From NCBI RefSeq assembly GCF_901827185.1, contig NZ_LR594671.1:4242001-4306000 (forward strand): a stretch of 64,000 nucleotides of DNA. Direction: 5' to 3'. This document shows positions 27,170 through 35,235 of this stretch, piece after piece. The first letter of the stretch is position 1. Each line of letters opens with the position of its first letter. The DNA comes from Variovorax sp. PBL-E5 (GTDB lineage: Bacteria; Pseudomonadota; Gammaproteobacteria; Burkholderiales; Burkholderiaceae_C). The notes beneath the pieces are model-generated. The model saw nothing but the letters and a program-made list of their open reading frames with translations. It ran no database searches and had not been told where the DNA came from. The position numbers were made by a program, and so were the translations under genes.

Positions 27170-27931
27170 TCAGGTCAGCGTCTTGAAGACCCGCAGCCAT
27201 TTCGGCGCAGGCAGGCCCCATCGAGTCTGGATGCTTTGGGCGCGCTCGGCAAGCTCGGGCCGCTTCGGGCGGGTCGCAGTGCGCTGCGCCAGCACCACGG
27301 TATTGCCTTCGCGCGTGGGCCGGAAGGCCCAGAGCGCATCGCGGCCGAAGGCGGCCGCGATCTTGTCGAGGCTGCGCTCGTAGCTCGACGAACGGCCGAA
27401 CAGGTTGACCGTCATGCAGCCGTCCTCGGACAGCAAGGCGCGGCAGTCGGCATAGAAGGCTTCGCTGTCGAGCACCGGCGCGGCGGCCTCGTGGTCGTAC
27501 AGATCGACCTGGAGCGCATCGACCGTGCCGAGCCAGCGCGGCTGCCGGATCTCGGTGGCCGCATCGGCGATCACGACCTCCAGCCTGGCGTCATCCGCCG
27601 GCAGCTTGAACCAGCCGCGGCAGGCGGCCACTACCTGCGGATTCAATTCGATCGCGGTGGTGCGCATGCGCAGCGTCTTGCGGCTGAACTTGGTCAGGCT
27701 CGCGGCACCCAGGCCGAGCTGCATCGCATGGCGGTGCGCCACGCTGCCGGGCTCCACGAACAGCAGCCAGGCCATCATGCGCTGCACGTACTCGAGCTCG
27801 ATCTCGAAGGGCGCGTCGAGCTTCATCGAGCCCTGCACCCACTCGGTGCCGAGGTGCAGGTAGCGCACGTCGCCCCAGTCGGAGAAATTGACTTCCGGCA
27901 GCGCAGCCGTCGCGGCCTTTCGGACTGCCAT
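27170..27931 (-). CDS. Spermidine synthase-like methyltransferase-fold protein
   Basis: A 253-residue protein with a Rossmann-like spermine/spermidine synthase fold: MQLGLGAASLTKFSRKTL (glycine-rich SAM-binding loop), TTAIELNPQVVAACRGWF (acidic ligand after beta 2) and DALQVDLYDHEAAAP (D at the end of beta 4). True polyamine synthases have further conserved acidic residues that I cannot confirm, so aminopropyl transfer is not proven. It overlaps the upstream glycosylase stop by TGATG and is followed 2 bases later by the ATPase gene, so the three genes are likely cotranscribed. Confidence 0.8.
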   Translation of the reverse strand: MAVRKAATAALPEVNFSDWGDVRYLHLGTEWVQGSMKLDAPFEIELEYVQRMMAWLLFVEPGSVAHRHAMQLGLGAASLTKFSRKTLRMRTTAIELNPQVVAACRGWFKLPADDARLEVVIADAATEIRQPRWLGTVDALQVDLYDHEAAAPVLDSEAFYADCRALLSEDGCMTVNLFGRSSSYERSLDKIAAAFGRDALWAFRPTREGNTVVLAQRTATRPKRPELAERAQSIQTRWGLPAPKWLRVFKTLT

Positions 27932-28431
27932 CAGACCAGCCCGTGCTGGTGGAACACGCCCTGCCAGGTCTCGCGCTTGCGCTCGAAACTCCACGACGCA
28001 TTGGCCGCGCTCGACGAAGGCAGCCGGTAGACCGGCACGCCGAGGCCTTGGGTGTGGCGCGCATGCTTGAAGCTCTCGGCGCCGTTGTGCGCGATCGCGG
28101 CCAGCCGGGGCAGATGGAGGCCGGCGATGTCGTTCGCCACCGGGTTGCGGATGGCCGAATCGAGGCTGCCTTCCCGTTCGCATGCGGCATACACGTCCCA
28201 GAGGCCCAGGCCGCGCGCGAGCAGCCATGCGCCGCGTGCCGGGTAGTTGTCTGCGCCCGCGGGGAGCGGGCTGTCGGGCCAGATGGCTTGCAAGATCTTC
28301 CAGAAGTGGTTCTGCGGGTGGGCATAGTACTGCTGCTCGGCCAGCGACCGGCCGCCGGGAAAGCTGCCGAGCACCAGCACCCGTGTGTCCCGCGAGACCA
28401 GCGGCGCGAGGCCCGCGAGCCGCGGCGTCAT
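27931..28431 (-). CDS. DNA-deoxyinosine glycosylase (UDG superfamily)
   Basis: A 166-residue base-excision repair enzyme that removes hypoxanthine from DNA. It has the superfamily start VLVLGSFPGGRSLAEQQYYAHPQNHFWKIL, then LARGLGLWDVYAACEREGSLDSAI and a final VYRLPSSSAAN with the conserved PSSS-A loop. These match the proteobacterial deoxyinosine-specific group. The ATG at 28431 is preferred; the longer frame to 28593 crosses a terminator. Confidence 0.88.
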   Translation of the reverse strand: MTPRLAGLAPLVSRDTRVLVLGSFPGGRSLAEQQYYAHPQNHFWKILQAIWPDSPLPAGADNYPARGAWLLARGLGLWDVYAACEREGSLDSAIRNPVANDIAGLHLPRLAAIAHNGAESFKHARHTQGLGVPVYRLPSSSAANASWSFERKRETWQGVFHQHGLV

Positions 28432-28446
28432 GAACGCACGCGCACG

Positions 28447-28470
28447 AAAAAAACCCGCCGAAGCGGGTTT
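28447..28470 (-). terminator. Rho-independent terminator with UUCG loop
   Basis: On the minus strand the stem AAACCCGC / GCGGGTTT closes a TTCG tetraloop and is followed by a run of Ts. It lies 22 bases after the stop of the 11-mer-repeat protein gene, and just upstream of the glycosylase gene, so the latter needs its own promoter or leader. Confidence 0.9.
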
Positions 28471-28492
28471 GCGATCAGGCCGGCCAAGGGAC

Positions 28493-28882
28493 TCAGGGCT
28501 TCTTGGCGGCTTCGTTCTGGGGCGTGCCGGGGATCTTCTCGCCGATCTTGTCGCCGACCTCGCGGGTCTTGTCGGCGGCCTTGGTGCCGGCATTGCTCAC
28601 GGCATGGCCGGTGGCATCGGCCGCGTGCTCCGTGGCGCCGACGGCCTTCTTGGCGCCATGCTTGGTCGCGTGGTAGGCCTTCTTCGTGGTCCGCTTGGTG
28701 GCGTTGTAGGCCTTCTTGGTGCCGCTCTTGGTGGCGTCCCATGCTTCCTTGCCGGTGTTCTCCACCTTGTCGACGGTGCTGGGCGCAGTCGACGGCTGTG
28801 TTTGCGCCACGGCCGAGAAGCCGATGGACGCCAGGGCCACGGCAAGAGCGGCGGGCACGAGGCGGATGAGGGATTTGTTCAT
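28493..28882 (-). CDS. Secreted 11-residue-repeat protein (LEA/apolipoprotein-like)
   Basis: A 129-residue protein with a clear signal peptide (cleavage near AVA-QT) and a mature part of amphipathic repeats. Four units of 11 residues follow each other: GKEAWDATKSG, TKKAYNATKRT, TKKAYHATKHG and AKKAVGATEHA, then looser copies, ending in a Pro/Lys tail. Eleven-mer repeats of this type occur in LEA proteins and apolipoproteins, which protect membranes or proteins or lie along lipid surfaces. No specific role is known. It has its own terminator. AAGGAGC lies upstream of the ATG. Confidence 0.8.
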   Translation of the reverse strand: MNKSLIRLVPAALAVALASIGFSAVAQTQPSTAPSTVDKVENTGKEAWDATKSGTKKAYNATKRTTKKAYHATKHGAKKAVGATEHAADATGHAVSNAGTKAADKTREVGDKIGEKIPGTPQNEAAKKP

Positions 28883-29006
28883 GAGGAAAGCTCCTTGGAT
28901 GGATGGAGTGACTGAGTTGCCACTGGGATGCAACGATTGCTCAGGCGTTAAGGATGACACCAAAAATCCGTTGCCGACCCACGAAGCGGCAAGACGGGCG
29001 CTTGAC

Positions 29007-29867
29007 CTACGCATGCTGTGGGTCGCCGACCGACACGCCGATCAGCGAAGACAGACGCGGCAATGCCGCCACCGCATTGCGCGTGGTGGCCTCGGCCAGC
29101 GCCGCGATCCCGATGCCGCGCAGGCCGGCGACCACCTCGGCGATGCGCGGCAGCTCGCCCGGCTCGTTGCGGCCCTGCGCTGCGCCTGCCGCGCGCTGCG
29201 CCTGCGCGCGATAGAGCCATTGCGGCTGGATATCGGGCGAATCGGTTTCCATCACCAGGGCATCGAGCGGCAGCGCCGTCGCCAGCCGGCGCAACTGCAA
29301 GGCGCGCTCGAAGGTCACCGCGCCGCCGAAGCCGAGCTTGAGCCCGAGCCCGATGCAGGCCCGCGCCTGCTGTTCGCTGCCATTGAAGGCATGCGCGATG
29401 CCATGCCATGCCTGTCCCGGTGCGGCCTGGCGCAAGTGCTTGAGCACCTGGTCCACCGAGCGCCTGACATGGATGATCACCGGCAGCGCGTGCCTGCGGG
29501 CGAGTTGCAACTGGGTGTGAAAGAAATGCGCCTGCCGCTCAGGGTCCAGGCCGTCGACGAAGAAGTCGAGTCCGATCTCGCCCACCGCGACCAGGCGCGG
29601 GTCGTCGTGCCGTGCGGCAAGTTCGGCATCGAGCCGCGCAAGATCCTCCTCCGAGGCCCGGCCGGTGCACATCGGATGGATGCCGAGCGCATACGCGTCG
29701 CCCTGGCCGTGTGCGAGCTCGCGCACCGCCGCGAAATTGGAAACAGCCACCGCGGGAATGACACAGAGCGTCACACCCCGGGCCGCCGCGCGTGCCCGGA
29801 TGGCGGGCATCTCGGCACCGAATTCGGGTGCGTCGAGGTGGCAGTGGGTATCGACGAAAGCGGCCAT
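29007..29867 (-). CDS. TatD-family metal-dependent hydrolase (DNase)
   Basis: A 286-residue TIM-barrel hydrolase of the amidohydrolase superfamily. The metal ligands are visible: DTHCHLD, AVGEIGLDFF, VIIHVRRS, HAFNGS and METDSPD. Members act as 3'-5' exonucleases or D-tyrosyl-tRNA-type deacylases. The start ATG at 29867 gives MAAFVDTHCHLD; a longer frame to 30053 extends into the divergent protease gene and is unlikely. Confidence 0.93.
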   Translation of the reverse strand: MAAFVDTHCHLDAPEFGAEMPAIRARAAARGVTLCVIPAVAVSNFAAVRELAHGQGDAYALGIHPMCTGRASEEDLARLDAELAARHDDPRLVAVGEIGLDFFVDGLDPERQAHFFHTQLQLARRHALPVIIHVRRSVDQVLKHLRQAAPGQAWHGIAHAFNGSEQQARACIGLGLKLGFGGAVTFERALQLRRLATALPLDALVMETDSPDIQPQWLYRAQAQRAAGAAQGRNEPGELPRIAEVVAGLRGIGIAALAEATTRNAVAALPRLSSLIGVSVGDPQHA

Positions 29868-29953
29868 CGCGCGATGATGCCCGAACGCATGCACGACCGC
29901 GCAAAGCGTGCTACCGTGCCTCTTCCAAGCGTCGTTTTTGCCGGAGGTGCCCG

Positions 29954-30943
29954 ATGCGCAGGCCTGCTTTCTACAGCCGCTCGACCCGCGCGCCACAGGA
30001 TGCGGCGGCGCCCGGAATGCCCGACGGTTCCGATGCCGCCGAGCCGCAAGCACCGGGCGCGCCGATGCCGCCGCCCGTGTCGCGCTGGCAGCCGGGCCGC
30101 CGCAGCTTCTGGGTGCTGCTCGCGTTGTGCATCGGCCTGGGCGGCAGCGGCGCCGCGCTGTGGTGGCCTCAGCGTGCGCACCAGTTCACGCAGAAGGACA
30201 TCGACGCGGCAGTGCTTCATACGCTGCAGACCAACACCTTGCCCTCGCCGGCCGCCAAGGCCGCGGACATCATCCGGCCGTCGGTGGTGCGCGTGGTGAG
30301 CTACGGCACCGAGAAGACCACGCCCGAAGCCAGGACCGAGAAGCGCGGCCGCAACCTGGCCAAGGGTCGCCCGGCCGACGCCACCGCGGCGCCCGGGCAG
30401 CAGGTGGAGCGCGGCGTCGGCACCGGCGTGGTGATCGTCGACAAGGGTGTGATCCTCACCAACCTGCACGTGGTCGCCGGCGCCGAGACCATCAAGGTCA
30501 CCTTCTTCGACGGCCTCGAGTCGCCCGCCACCATCACCGGCACACAGCCCGAGAACGACCTCGCCGTGCTGCAGGCGCAGAAGCTGCCGGACGACCTGAT
30601 CCCGGCCACCATGCGCTCGACCGCCGACCTGCGGCCGGGCGATCAGGTCGCGGCCGTCGGCTTTCCGTTCGGCATCGGCCCGTCGGTATCGGCCGGCGTG
30701 GTGTCGGGCCTCAACCGCTCGTTCCGCTCGCCCGAGGGCAAGCAGGAACTGGGCAACCTGATCCAGTTCGATGCCGCCGCCAATCCGGGCAATTCGGGCG
30801 GCCCGCTGATCAACATGGACGGCGAGGTGGTGGGCATCGTCACCGCCATCCTCAACCCGACCCAGCAACGCACCTTCATCGGCATCGGCTTCGCGATGCC
30901 GATCGAGAACGCCGCCTCCGCCATCGGCTCGCCGCCTTTCTGA
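29954..30943 (+). CDS. Membrane-anchored S1C (DegP/HtrA-like) serine protease without PDZ domain
   Basis: A 329-residue protein with a Pro-rich cytoplasmic N-terminus, one membrane segment (FWVLLALCIGLGGSGAALWW, about residues 52-71) and a trypsin-like periplasmic domain. The catalytic triad is visible as H in VILTNLHVVAGAE, D in ENDLAVLQAQ and S in NPGNSGGPLI. It ends directly after the protease domain, so the PDZ domains of DegP or DegS are missing. It is followed at 35 bases by moxR. It has an AGGAGG-like site (GGAGGT) before the ATG. Confidence 0.92.
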   Translation: MRRPAFYSRSTRAPQDAAAPGMPDGSDAAEPQAPGAPMPPPVSRWQPGRRSFWVLLALCIGLGGSGAALWWPQRAHQFTQKDIDAAVLHTLQTNTLPSPAAKAADIIRPSVVRVVSYGTEKTTPEARTEKRGRNLAKGRPADATAAPGQQVERGVGTGVVIVDKGVILTNLHVVAGAETIKVTFFDGLESPATITGTQPENDLAVLQAQKLPDDLIPATMRSTADLRPGDQVAAVGFPFGIGPSVSAGVVSGLNRSFRSPEGKQELGNLIQFDAAANPGNSGGPLINMDGEVVGIVTAILNPTQQRTFIGIGFAMPIENAASAIGSPPF

Positions 30944-30977
30944 TCCCTTCCCCCGATCATTCTCCGAAAGCACACGC

Positions 30978-32000
30978 ATGAGCACAGAGACCGAATCGAG
31001 CGCCGACGCGAGCGCGAGCGCCACCGCCGAACTGATGGAGCAGATCCTCTACCAGGTCAAGCGCATCGTGGTCGGCCAGGACCGTTTTCTCGAACGCGTG
31101 ATGGTCGCAATGCTGGCCGGCGGACACCTGCTGGTCGAAGGCGTGCCGGGCCTTGCCAAGACGCTCACCGTGCGCACGCTGGCCGACACCGTGCGCGGCC
31201 AGTTCAAGCGCATCCAGTTCACGCCCGACCTGGTGCCGGCCGACCTCGTGGGCACGCGCATCTACAACCAGAAGACCGGCGATTTCAGCACCTCGCTCGG
31301 CCCGGTCTTCGCCAACCTGCTGCTGGCCGACGAAATCAACCGCGCACCCGCCAAGGTGCAGAGCGCGCTGCTCGAGGTGATGCAGGAGCGGCAGGTCACC
31401 ATCGCAGGCGTCTCGCACCCGGTGCCGCGGCCCTTCCTCGTGATGGCGACGCAGAACCCGATCGAGACCGAAGGCACCTACCCGCTGCCCGAGGCCCAGG
31501 TCGACCGCTTCATGATGAAGGTGCTGGTCGACTATCCCACCGACGAGGAAGAGTTCGTGATCGTCGAGCGCGTGATCGGTCCGCCGGTCGCGGCGGTGCC
31601 GGTCGCCACCACCGACCAGCTCGCGCTGCTGCAGGCCGAGGCGCGGCGCATCTATGTCGATCCCTCGCTGATCCAGTACGCGGTCCGGCTGGTGTCTGCC
31701 ACGCGCACGCCCGACAAGCACGGGCTCAAGGACATGAAGCGCTTCATCACCTTCGGCGCCAGCCCGCGCGCCAGCATTCACCTGACCGAGGGCGCGCGAG
31801 CGCTCGCGCTGCTGCGCGGCCGCAGCTACGCGCTGCCCGAGGACATGAGCGCACTGGTGCCCGACGTGCTGCGCCATCGCGTGACGCTGTCCTACGAAGG
31901 CCTGTCCGAAGGCCTCACGCCGGACGCCCTCATCGATCGGATCATGCGGGCCGTGCCTGCGCCCGCGAAACCTCTCGAACATGAAAAGCTGGTGGCCTGA
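30978..32000 (+). CDS. MoxR-family AAA+ ATPase
   Basis: A 340-residue chaperone-like ATPase. It has Walker A GVPGLAKT, Walker B LLADEINRAP, sensor-1 ATQNPIETEGTYPLPEAQ and the MoxR lid (DVLRHRVTLSYEGL). MoxR proteins help insert metals or assemble complexes together with DUF58 and von Willebrand-factor A proteins, whose genes follow. The gap to DUF58 is filled by a repeat, copy B. Confidence 0.94.
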   Translation: MSTETESSADASASATAELMEQILYQVKRIVVGQDRFLERVMVAMLAGGHLLVEGVPGLAKTLTVRTLADTVRGQFKRIQFTPDLVPADLVGTRIYNQKTGDFSTSLGPVFANLLLADEINRAPAKVQSALLEVMQERQVTIAGVSHPVPRPFLVMATQNPIETEGTYPLPEAQVDRFMMKVLVDYPTDEEEFVIVERVIGPPVAAVPVATTDQLALLQAEARRIYVDPSLIQYAVRLVSATRTPDKHGLKDMKRFITFGASPRASIHLTEGARALALLRGRSYALPEDMSALVPDVLRHRVTLSYEGLSEGLTPDALIDRIMRAVPAPAKPLEHEKLVA

Positions 32001-32010
32001 AATGAGCACA

Positions 32011-32108
32011 CCCCCAGGCTGCGCGCACTTCGTGTCGCTCCGCCAACCCCCTTGCAAGGGGCAACACCTGCGGCCCGGCGAAGCCGGATCCGCGGTGTTT
32101 CTGGAATC
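32011..32108 (+). repeat. Structured ~100-bp repeat, copy B (inside the MoxR operon)
   Basis: Same family as copy A. It begins 10 bases after the moxR stop and ends 3 bases before the DUF58 start codon, filling the gap completely. Hairpin arms are AACACC-t-GCGG and CCGC-GGTGTT around CCGGC-GAA-GCCGG. Compared with copy A, AATAC/GTATT becomes AACAC/GTGTT, so one base pair changed on both sides. It must be transcribed if the operon is one unit. Confidence 0.85.
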
Positions 32109-32111
32109 TGT

Positions 32112-33095
32112 ATGAAACGCTGGTGGCGCAAGACGGCTGCGGCCGCCAATGACGAACAGCTTGCCGCCGCGGCGAGCGGCGTCGAGCGTGCGCTGCGCCG
32201 CCTTGAATGGACCGTGATCCGCCGGCTCGACGGCCTGCTGCAGGGCGACTACCGCACGCTGATGCGCGGCACCGGGCTCGACCTGGCCGACCTGCGCGAG
32301 TACCAGCACCACGACGACGTGCGCCACATCGACTGGAACGTCACCGCGCGGCTGCAGGTGCCGCACGTGCGCGTGTTCACCGAAGACCGCGAGATGGCCG
32401 CCTGGTTCGTGCTCGACCTGAGCCGCTCGGTCGACTTCGGCTCGGGCGCGCGCGCCAAGCGCGAGATCTCGGCCGGCTTCGTTGGCGTGCTCGCGCGGCT
32501 GCTCACGCGGCACGGCAACCGCGTCGGCGCGCTGGTCTACGGCAACGACGTCGAAGCCGTGATCCCGCCGCGCTGCGGCCGCCGGCATGTGCTGCACCTG
32601 CTGCATGCGATGGAACGCCGCGCCGCCAAGGTCGTGCCCGACCCGAAGGGCATGACGCGGCTGGCCGACCTGCTGAAGTCGGCCGCCGTGCTGATGCCGC
32701 GCCGCTCGACCGTGTTCGTGGTGTCCGACTTCCTGAGCCAGCCCGGCTGGGAACGGCCGCTCGGGCAGCTGGCGCAGCGCCATGAAGTGGTCGCGGTGCG
32801 CCTCTTCGATCCGCTCGAACTCGCATTGCCCGACCTCGGCCTGGTGCCGCTGCGCGATGCCGAGACCGGCGAACAGCTCTGGGTCGACACGCATGACGCG
32901 GGCTTTCGCAAGCGCTTCGCGCGCATCGCGGTCGAGCGCGAGAACACCCTGCGCGAATCGCTGGCGAAGATCGGCGTCGACACGCTCGAACTCTCGACCC
33001 ACGACGACCTGGTCGAAGCCATCGTGCGCTTTGCCGACATGCGCAAGCGCCGCCTGCGCGCCGGGTCGCCGAATCCGAAGGCGGTGGCAGCATGA
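32112..33095 (+). CDS. DUF58 domain protein
   Basis: A 327-residue protein with the DUF58 core: LREYQHHDDVRHIDWNVTAR near residue 60-80, then REMAAWFVLDLSRSVDFGSGA, a degenerate VWA-like fold. Such proteins work with MoxR and VWA partners. The start MKRWWRK at 32112 is preferred; a longer frame to 32052 runs through the repeat and has no family support. It overlaps the next gene by ATGA. Confidence 0.88.
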   Translation: MKRWWRKTAAAANDEQLAAAASGVERALRRLEWTVIRRLDGLLQGDYRTLMRGTGLDLADLREYQHHDDVRHIDWNVTARLQVPHVRVFTEDREMAAWFVLDLSRSVDFGSGARAKREISAGFVGVLARLLTRHGNRVGALVYGNDVEAVIPPRCGRRHVLHLLHAMERRAAKVVPDPKGMTRLADLLKSAAVLMPRRSTVFVVSDFLSQPGWERPLGQLAQRHEVVAVRLFDPLELALPDLGLVPLRDAETGEQLWVDTHDAGFRKRFARIAVERENTLRESLAKIGVDTLELSTHDDLVEAIVRFADMRKRRLRAGSPNPKAVAA

Positions 33096-34132
33096 ACTTC
33101 CTCTGGCCCCAGTTCCTCTGGCTCCTGCTCGCGACACCCCTGCTGGTGCTGCTCTACCTGTGGCTGCTGCGGCGCAAGAAGAAGCTCGCGCTGCGCTATG
33201 CGAGTCTCTCGATCGTGCGCGAGGCAATGGGCGCCGGCCAGACCATTCGCCGGCACATTCCGCCCTTTCTGTTCCTGCTGGCCATCATCGCGCTGCTGAT
33301 CGCCGCCGCACGGCCGATGGCCGAAGTGGTGCTGCCCTCGAACCAGCAGACCATCATCCTTGCGATGGACGTCTCCGGCAGCATGCGCGCGGCCGACGTG
33401 CAGCCCAATCGCCTGGTGGCCGCGCAGGAAGCGGCCAAGAGCTTCCTGAAGGAACTGCCGCGCAGCGTGAGGGTCGGCATCGTCGCCTTCGCCGGCAGCG
33501 CACAGGTCGCGCAATTGCCGACGACCAACCGCGACGACCTGGTGACGGCGATCGATTCCTTCCAGCTGCAGCGCGCGACCGCCACCGGCGACGCGATCGT
33601 GATCTCGCTGGCCACGCTGTTCCCGAATGCGGGCATCGACATCTCCGACTTCGGGCCGCGATCGCGCCAGCGCGGCGAATCGCTCGATCGCGCGGGCAAG
33701 GGCCCCGACAAGGAGTTCACGCCGGTCGCGCCCGGCTCGTACACCTCGGCCGCGATCATCATGCTGACCGACGGCCAGCGCACCACCGGCGTCGACCCGC
33801 TCGATGCAGCCAAGGCGGCGGCCGACCGCGGCATTCGCATCTACACCGTGGGCATCGGCACGGTCGATGGCGAAACCATCGGCTTCGAGGGCTGGTCGAT
33901 GCGCGTGCGGCTCGACGAAGACACGCTCAAGGCCATCGCCAACAAGACCTCGGCCGAATACTTCTATGCCGGCACCGCGACCGATCTCAAGAAGGTCTAC
34001 ACCAGCCTGAGTTCGCGCCTCACGGTCGAGAAGAAGGAGACCGAGATCTCGGCGCTGTTCGCGCTCGGTGCCGCGGTGTTGGCACTTCTCTCTGCAGGCC
34101 TCTCCCTGCTCTGGTTCAATCGGATCTTGTAG
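33092..34132 (+). CDS. VWA-domain membrane protein (BatA-like)
   Basis: A 346-residue protein with two N-terminal membrane segments (FLWLLLATPLLVLLYLWLL and FLFLLAIIALLIAAARP), a von Willebrand factor A domain and a C-terminal membrane helix. The metal-ion-dependent adhesion site is visible as ILAMDVSGSMRA (D-x-S-x-S), with a further TDGQRTTGVDP. It is the third gene of the MoxR/DUF58/VWA operon. BatA-type proteins are tied to stress tolerance and envelope function in other bacteria; the partner here is unknown. A repeat copy starts right after the stop. Confidence 0.9.
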   Translation: MNFLWPQFLWLLLATPLLVLLYLWLLRRKKKLALRYASLSIVREAMGAGQTIRRHIPPFLFLLAIIALLIAAARPMAEVVLPSNQQTIILAMDVSGSMRAADVQPNRLVAAQEAAKSFLKELPRSVRVGIVAFAGSAQVAQLPTTNRDDLVTAIDSFQLQRATATGDAIVISLATLFPNAGIDISDFGPRSRQRGESLDRAGKGPDKEFTPVAPGSYTSAAIIMLTDGQRTTGVDPLDAAKAAADRGIRIYTVGIGTVDGETIGFEGWSMRVRLDEDTLKAIANKTSAEYFYAGTATDLKKVYTSLSSRLTVEKKETEISALFALGAAVLALLSAGLSLLWFNRIL

Positions 34133-34233
34133 CTCGCCCCCAGGCTGCGCGCACTGCGTGTCGCTTCGCCAACCTCCTGCCGGGGGCAACACCGGCGGAC
34201 CGGCTGAGCCGGATCCGCGGTGTTTCTGGAATC
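34133..34233 (+). repeat. Structured ~100-bp repeat, copy C
   Basis: Same family as copies A and B, directly abutting the stop of the VWA gene. It is more diverged (GCACTGCGTG for GCACTTCGTG; inner stem CCGGC-TGA-GCCGG) but keeps the outer arms AACACC-g-GCGG and CCGC-GGTGTT. It may end the MoxR operon before the NsrR promoter region. Confidence 0.85.
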
Positions 34234-34270
34234 AAGCCCGCGTGTTCACCGGTGGGGCGGCGCTCATCAA

Positions 34271-34293
34271 AAGATCTATTTATAATCGCTCTT
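34271..34293 (+). promoter_or_regulatory. NsrR-type operator overlapping a TATAAT -10 box
   Basis: A 23-bp dyad consists of arms AAGATCTATTT and TAATCGCTCTT with one base (A) between them, matching the 11-1-11 layout of the NsrR consensus (AAGATGYATTT with its mirror image). The perfect -10 hexamer TATAAT occupies 34281-34286, inside the dyad. No good -35 is seen. NsrR bound here would block transcription until nitric oxide damages its iron-sulfur cluster. The genes behind it include nsrR itself. Confidence 0.75.
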
Positions 34294-34318
34294 CTCGCAA
34301 TCATCAACGGAGAACGAC

Positions 34319-34726
34319 TTGGCCCGCACGGATCTTTGCAGCGACGATGAAGTGAGGGCGCTGGTGCATGCCTTCTATGCCAAGGTCCGGCGCGATGCGA
34401 TGCTGGGGCCGATCTTCGAGAGCCACGTGCACGATTGGGACAGCCATCTGTCCCGGCTGACGGATTTCTGGTCGGCGGTGCTGCGCGGCACCGGGCGCTT
34501 CACCGGCGCGCCGATGCCGCGGCACGTGGCATTGCCGGGGCTGAATGCCGAGCTGTTCCAGCGCTGGCTGGCACTGTTCCACGAGACCACCGCGGCCCAT
34601 CCCAACCAGGCGATGGGCCAGTACGCCGATGCGATGGCCGAGCGGATCGCCCAGAGCCTCTGGTACGGCTACCAGATCAGCCGCCGGCCGGACGAACTGC
34701 CCTCGGCGCTCGCCCCTCATGGCTGA
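34319..34726 (+). CDS. Group III truncated haemoglobin
   Basis: A 135-residue globin starting at TTG 34319, with GGAG six bases upstream. It has the group III features AFYAKVRRDAMLGPIFE, HWDSHLSRLTDFWSAVL and LFHETTAAHPN (likely proximal-His region). These proteins bind NO and oxygen and detoxify NO. It is the first gene of an operon with nsrR and an operator for NsrR, which fits NO protection. Confidence 0.9.
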   Translation: MARTDLCSDDEVRALVHAFYAKVRRDAMLGPIFESHVHDWDSHLSRLTDFWSAVLRGTGRFTGAPMPRHVALPGLNAELFQRWLALFHETTAAHPNQAMGQYADAMAERIAQSLWYGYQISRRPDELPSALAPHG

Positions 34727-34756
34727 CGCGGCGCAGCGGCTCGCAAGGAGACGGCG

Positions 34757-35212
34757 ATGCGCCTGACCACGATGACCGACTACGCGGTGCGCCTGCTGAT
34801 GTACGTGGCGCAGCGCCCGGACCGGCTGTGCACCATCGCCGAGATTGCCGAGGCCCATGCGGTGTCGGAAGCGCACCTCATGAAGATCACGCACCAGCTC
34901 GGCCTGCAAGGCTGGATCGAGACGGTGCGCGGCAAGGGCGGCGGGATGCGCCTGGCCCATGCGCCGGAGGACATCAACCTGGGCGCGGTGGTGCGCGGCA
35001 TCGAGCCCGACTTCCAACTGGTCGAATGCTTCGGCGCCGGCAATGCCTGCACGCTCACCGGCCATTGCCGCCTGACCGGCGTGTTGCGCGGCGCGCTGGA
35101 AGGCTTCCTCGCGCACCTCGACGGCGTCACGCTCGCCGACGTGCTGCCTGCGCCCGACCCGGGCATGCATCCGATGCGCCGCATCGCGCTGAAGAGCGCA
35201 CGCCTTTCCTAG
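34757..35212 (+). CDS. nsrR: Rrf2-family nitric-oxide-sensing repressor NsrR
   Basis: A 151-residue Rrf2 regulator with a winged helix (MRLTTMTDYAVRLLMYVAQR, then AVSEAHLMKITHQLGLQGWIETVRGKGGGMRL). It keeps three Fe-S cysteines, C91, C98 and C104 (ECFGAGNAC...GHC), in the same place as the NsrR cluster ligands, although the C91-C98 spacing is two residues longer than in E. coli NsrR as I recall it. It lies 30 bases after the haemoglobin gene, with AAGGAG upstream of the ATG. Together with the upstream operator this suggests autoregulation. Confidence 0.9.
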   Translation: MRLTTMTDYAVRLLMYVAQRPDRLCTIAEIAEAHAVSEAHLMKITHQLGLQGWIETVRGKGGGMRLAHAPEDINLGAVVRGIEPDFQLVECFGAGNACTLTGHCRLTGVLRGALEGFLAHLDGVTLADVLPAPDPGMHPMRRIALKSARLS

Positions 35213-35235
35213 AACCACCCCATCGCTCGCCCGCC

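Noticed and set aside
32052..32111. Longer DUF58 start at 32052
   Set aside because: It lies inside repeat copy B, which is non-coding elsewhere, and adds residues without family support.
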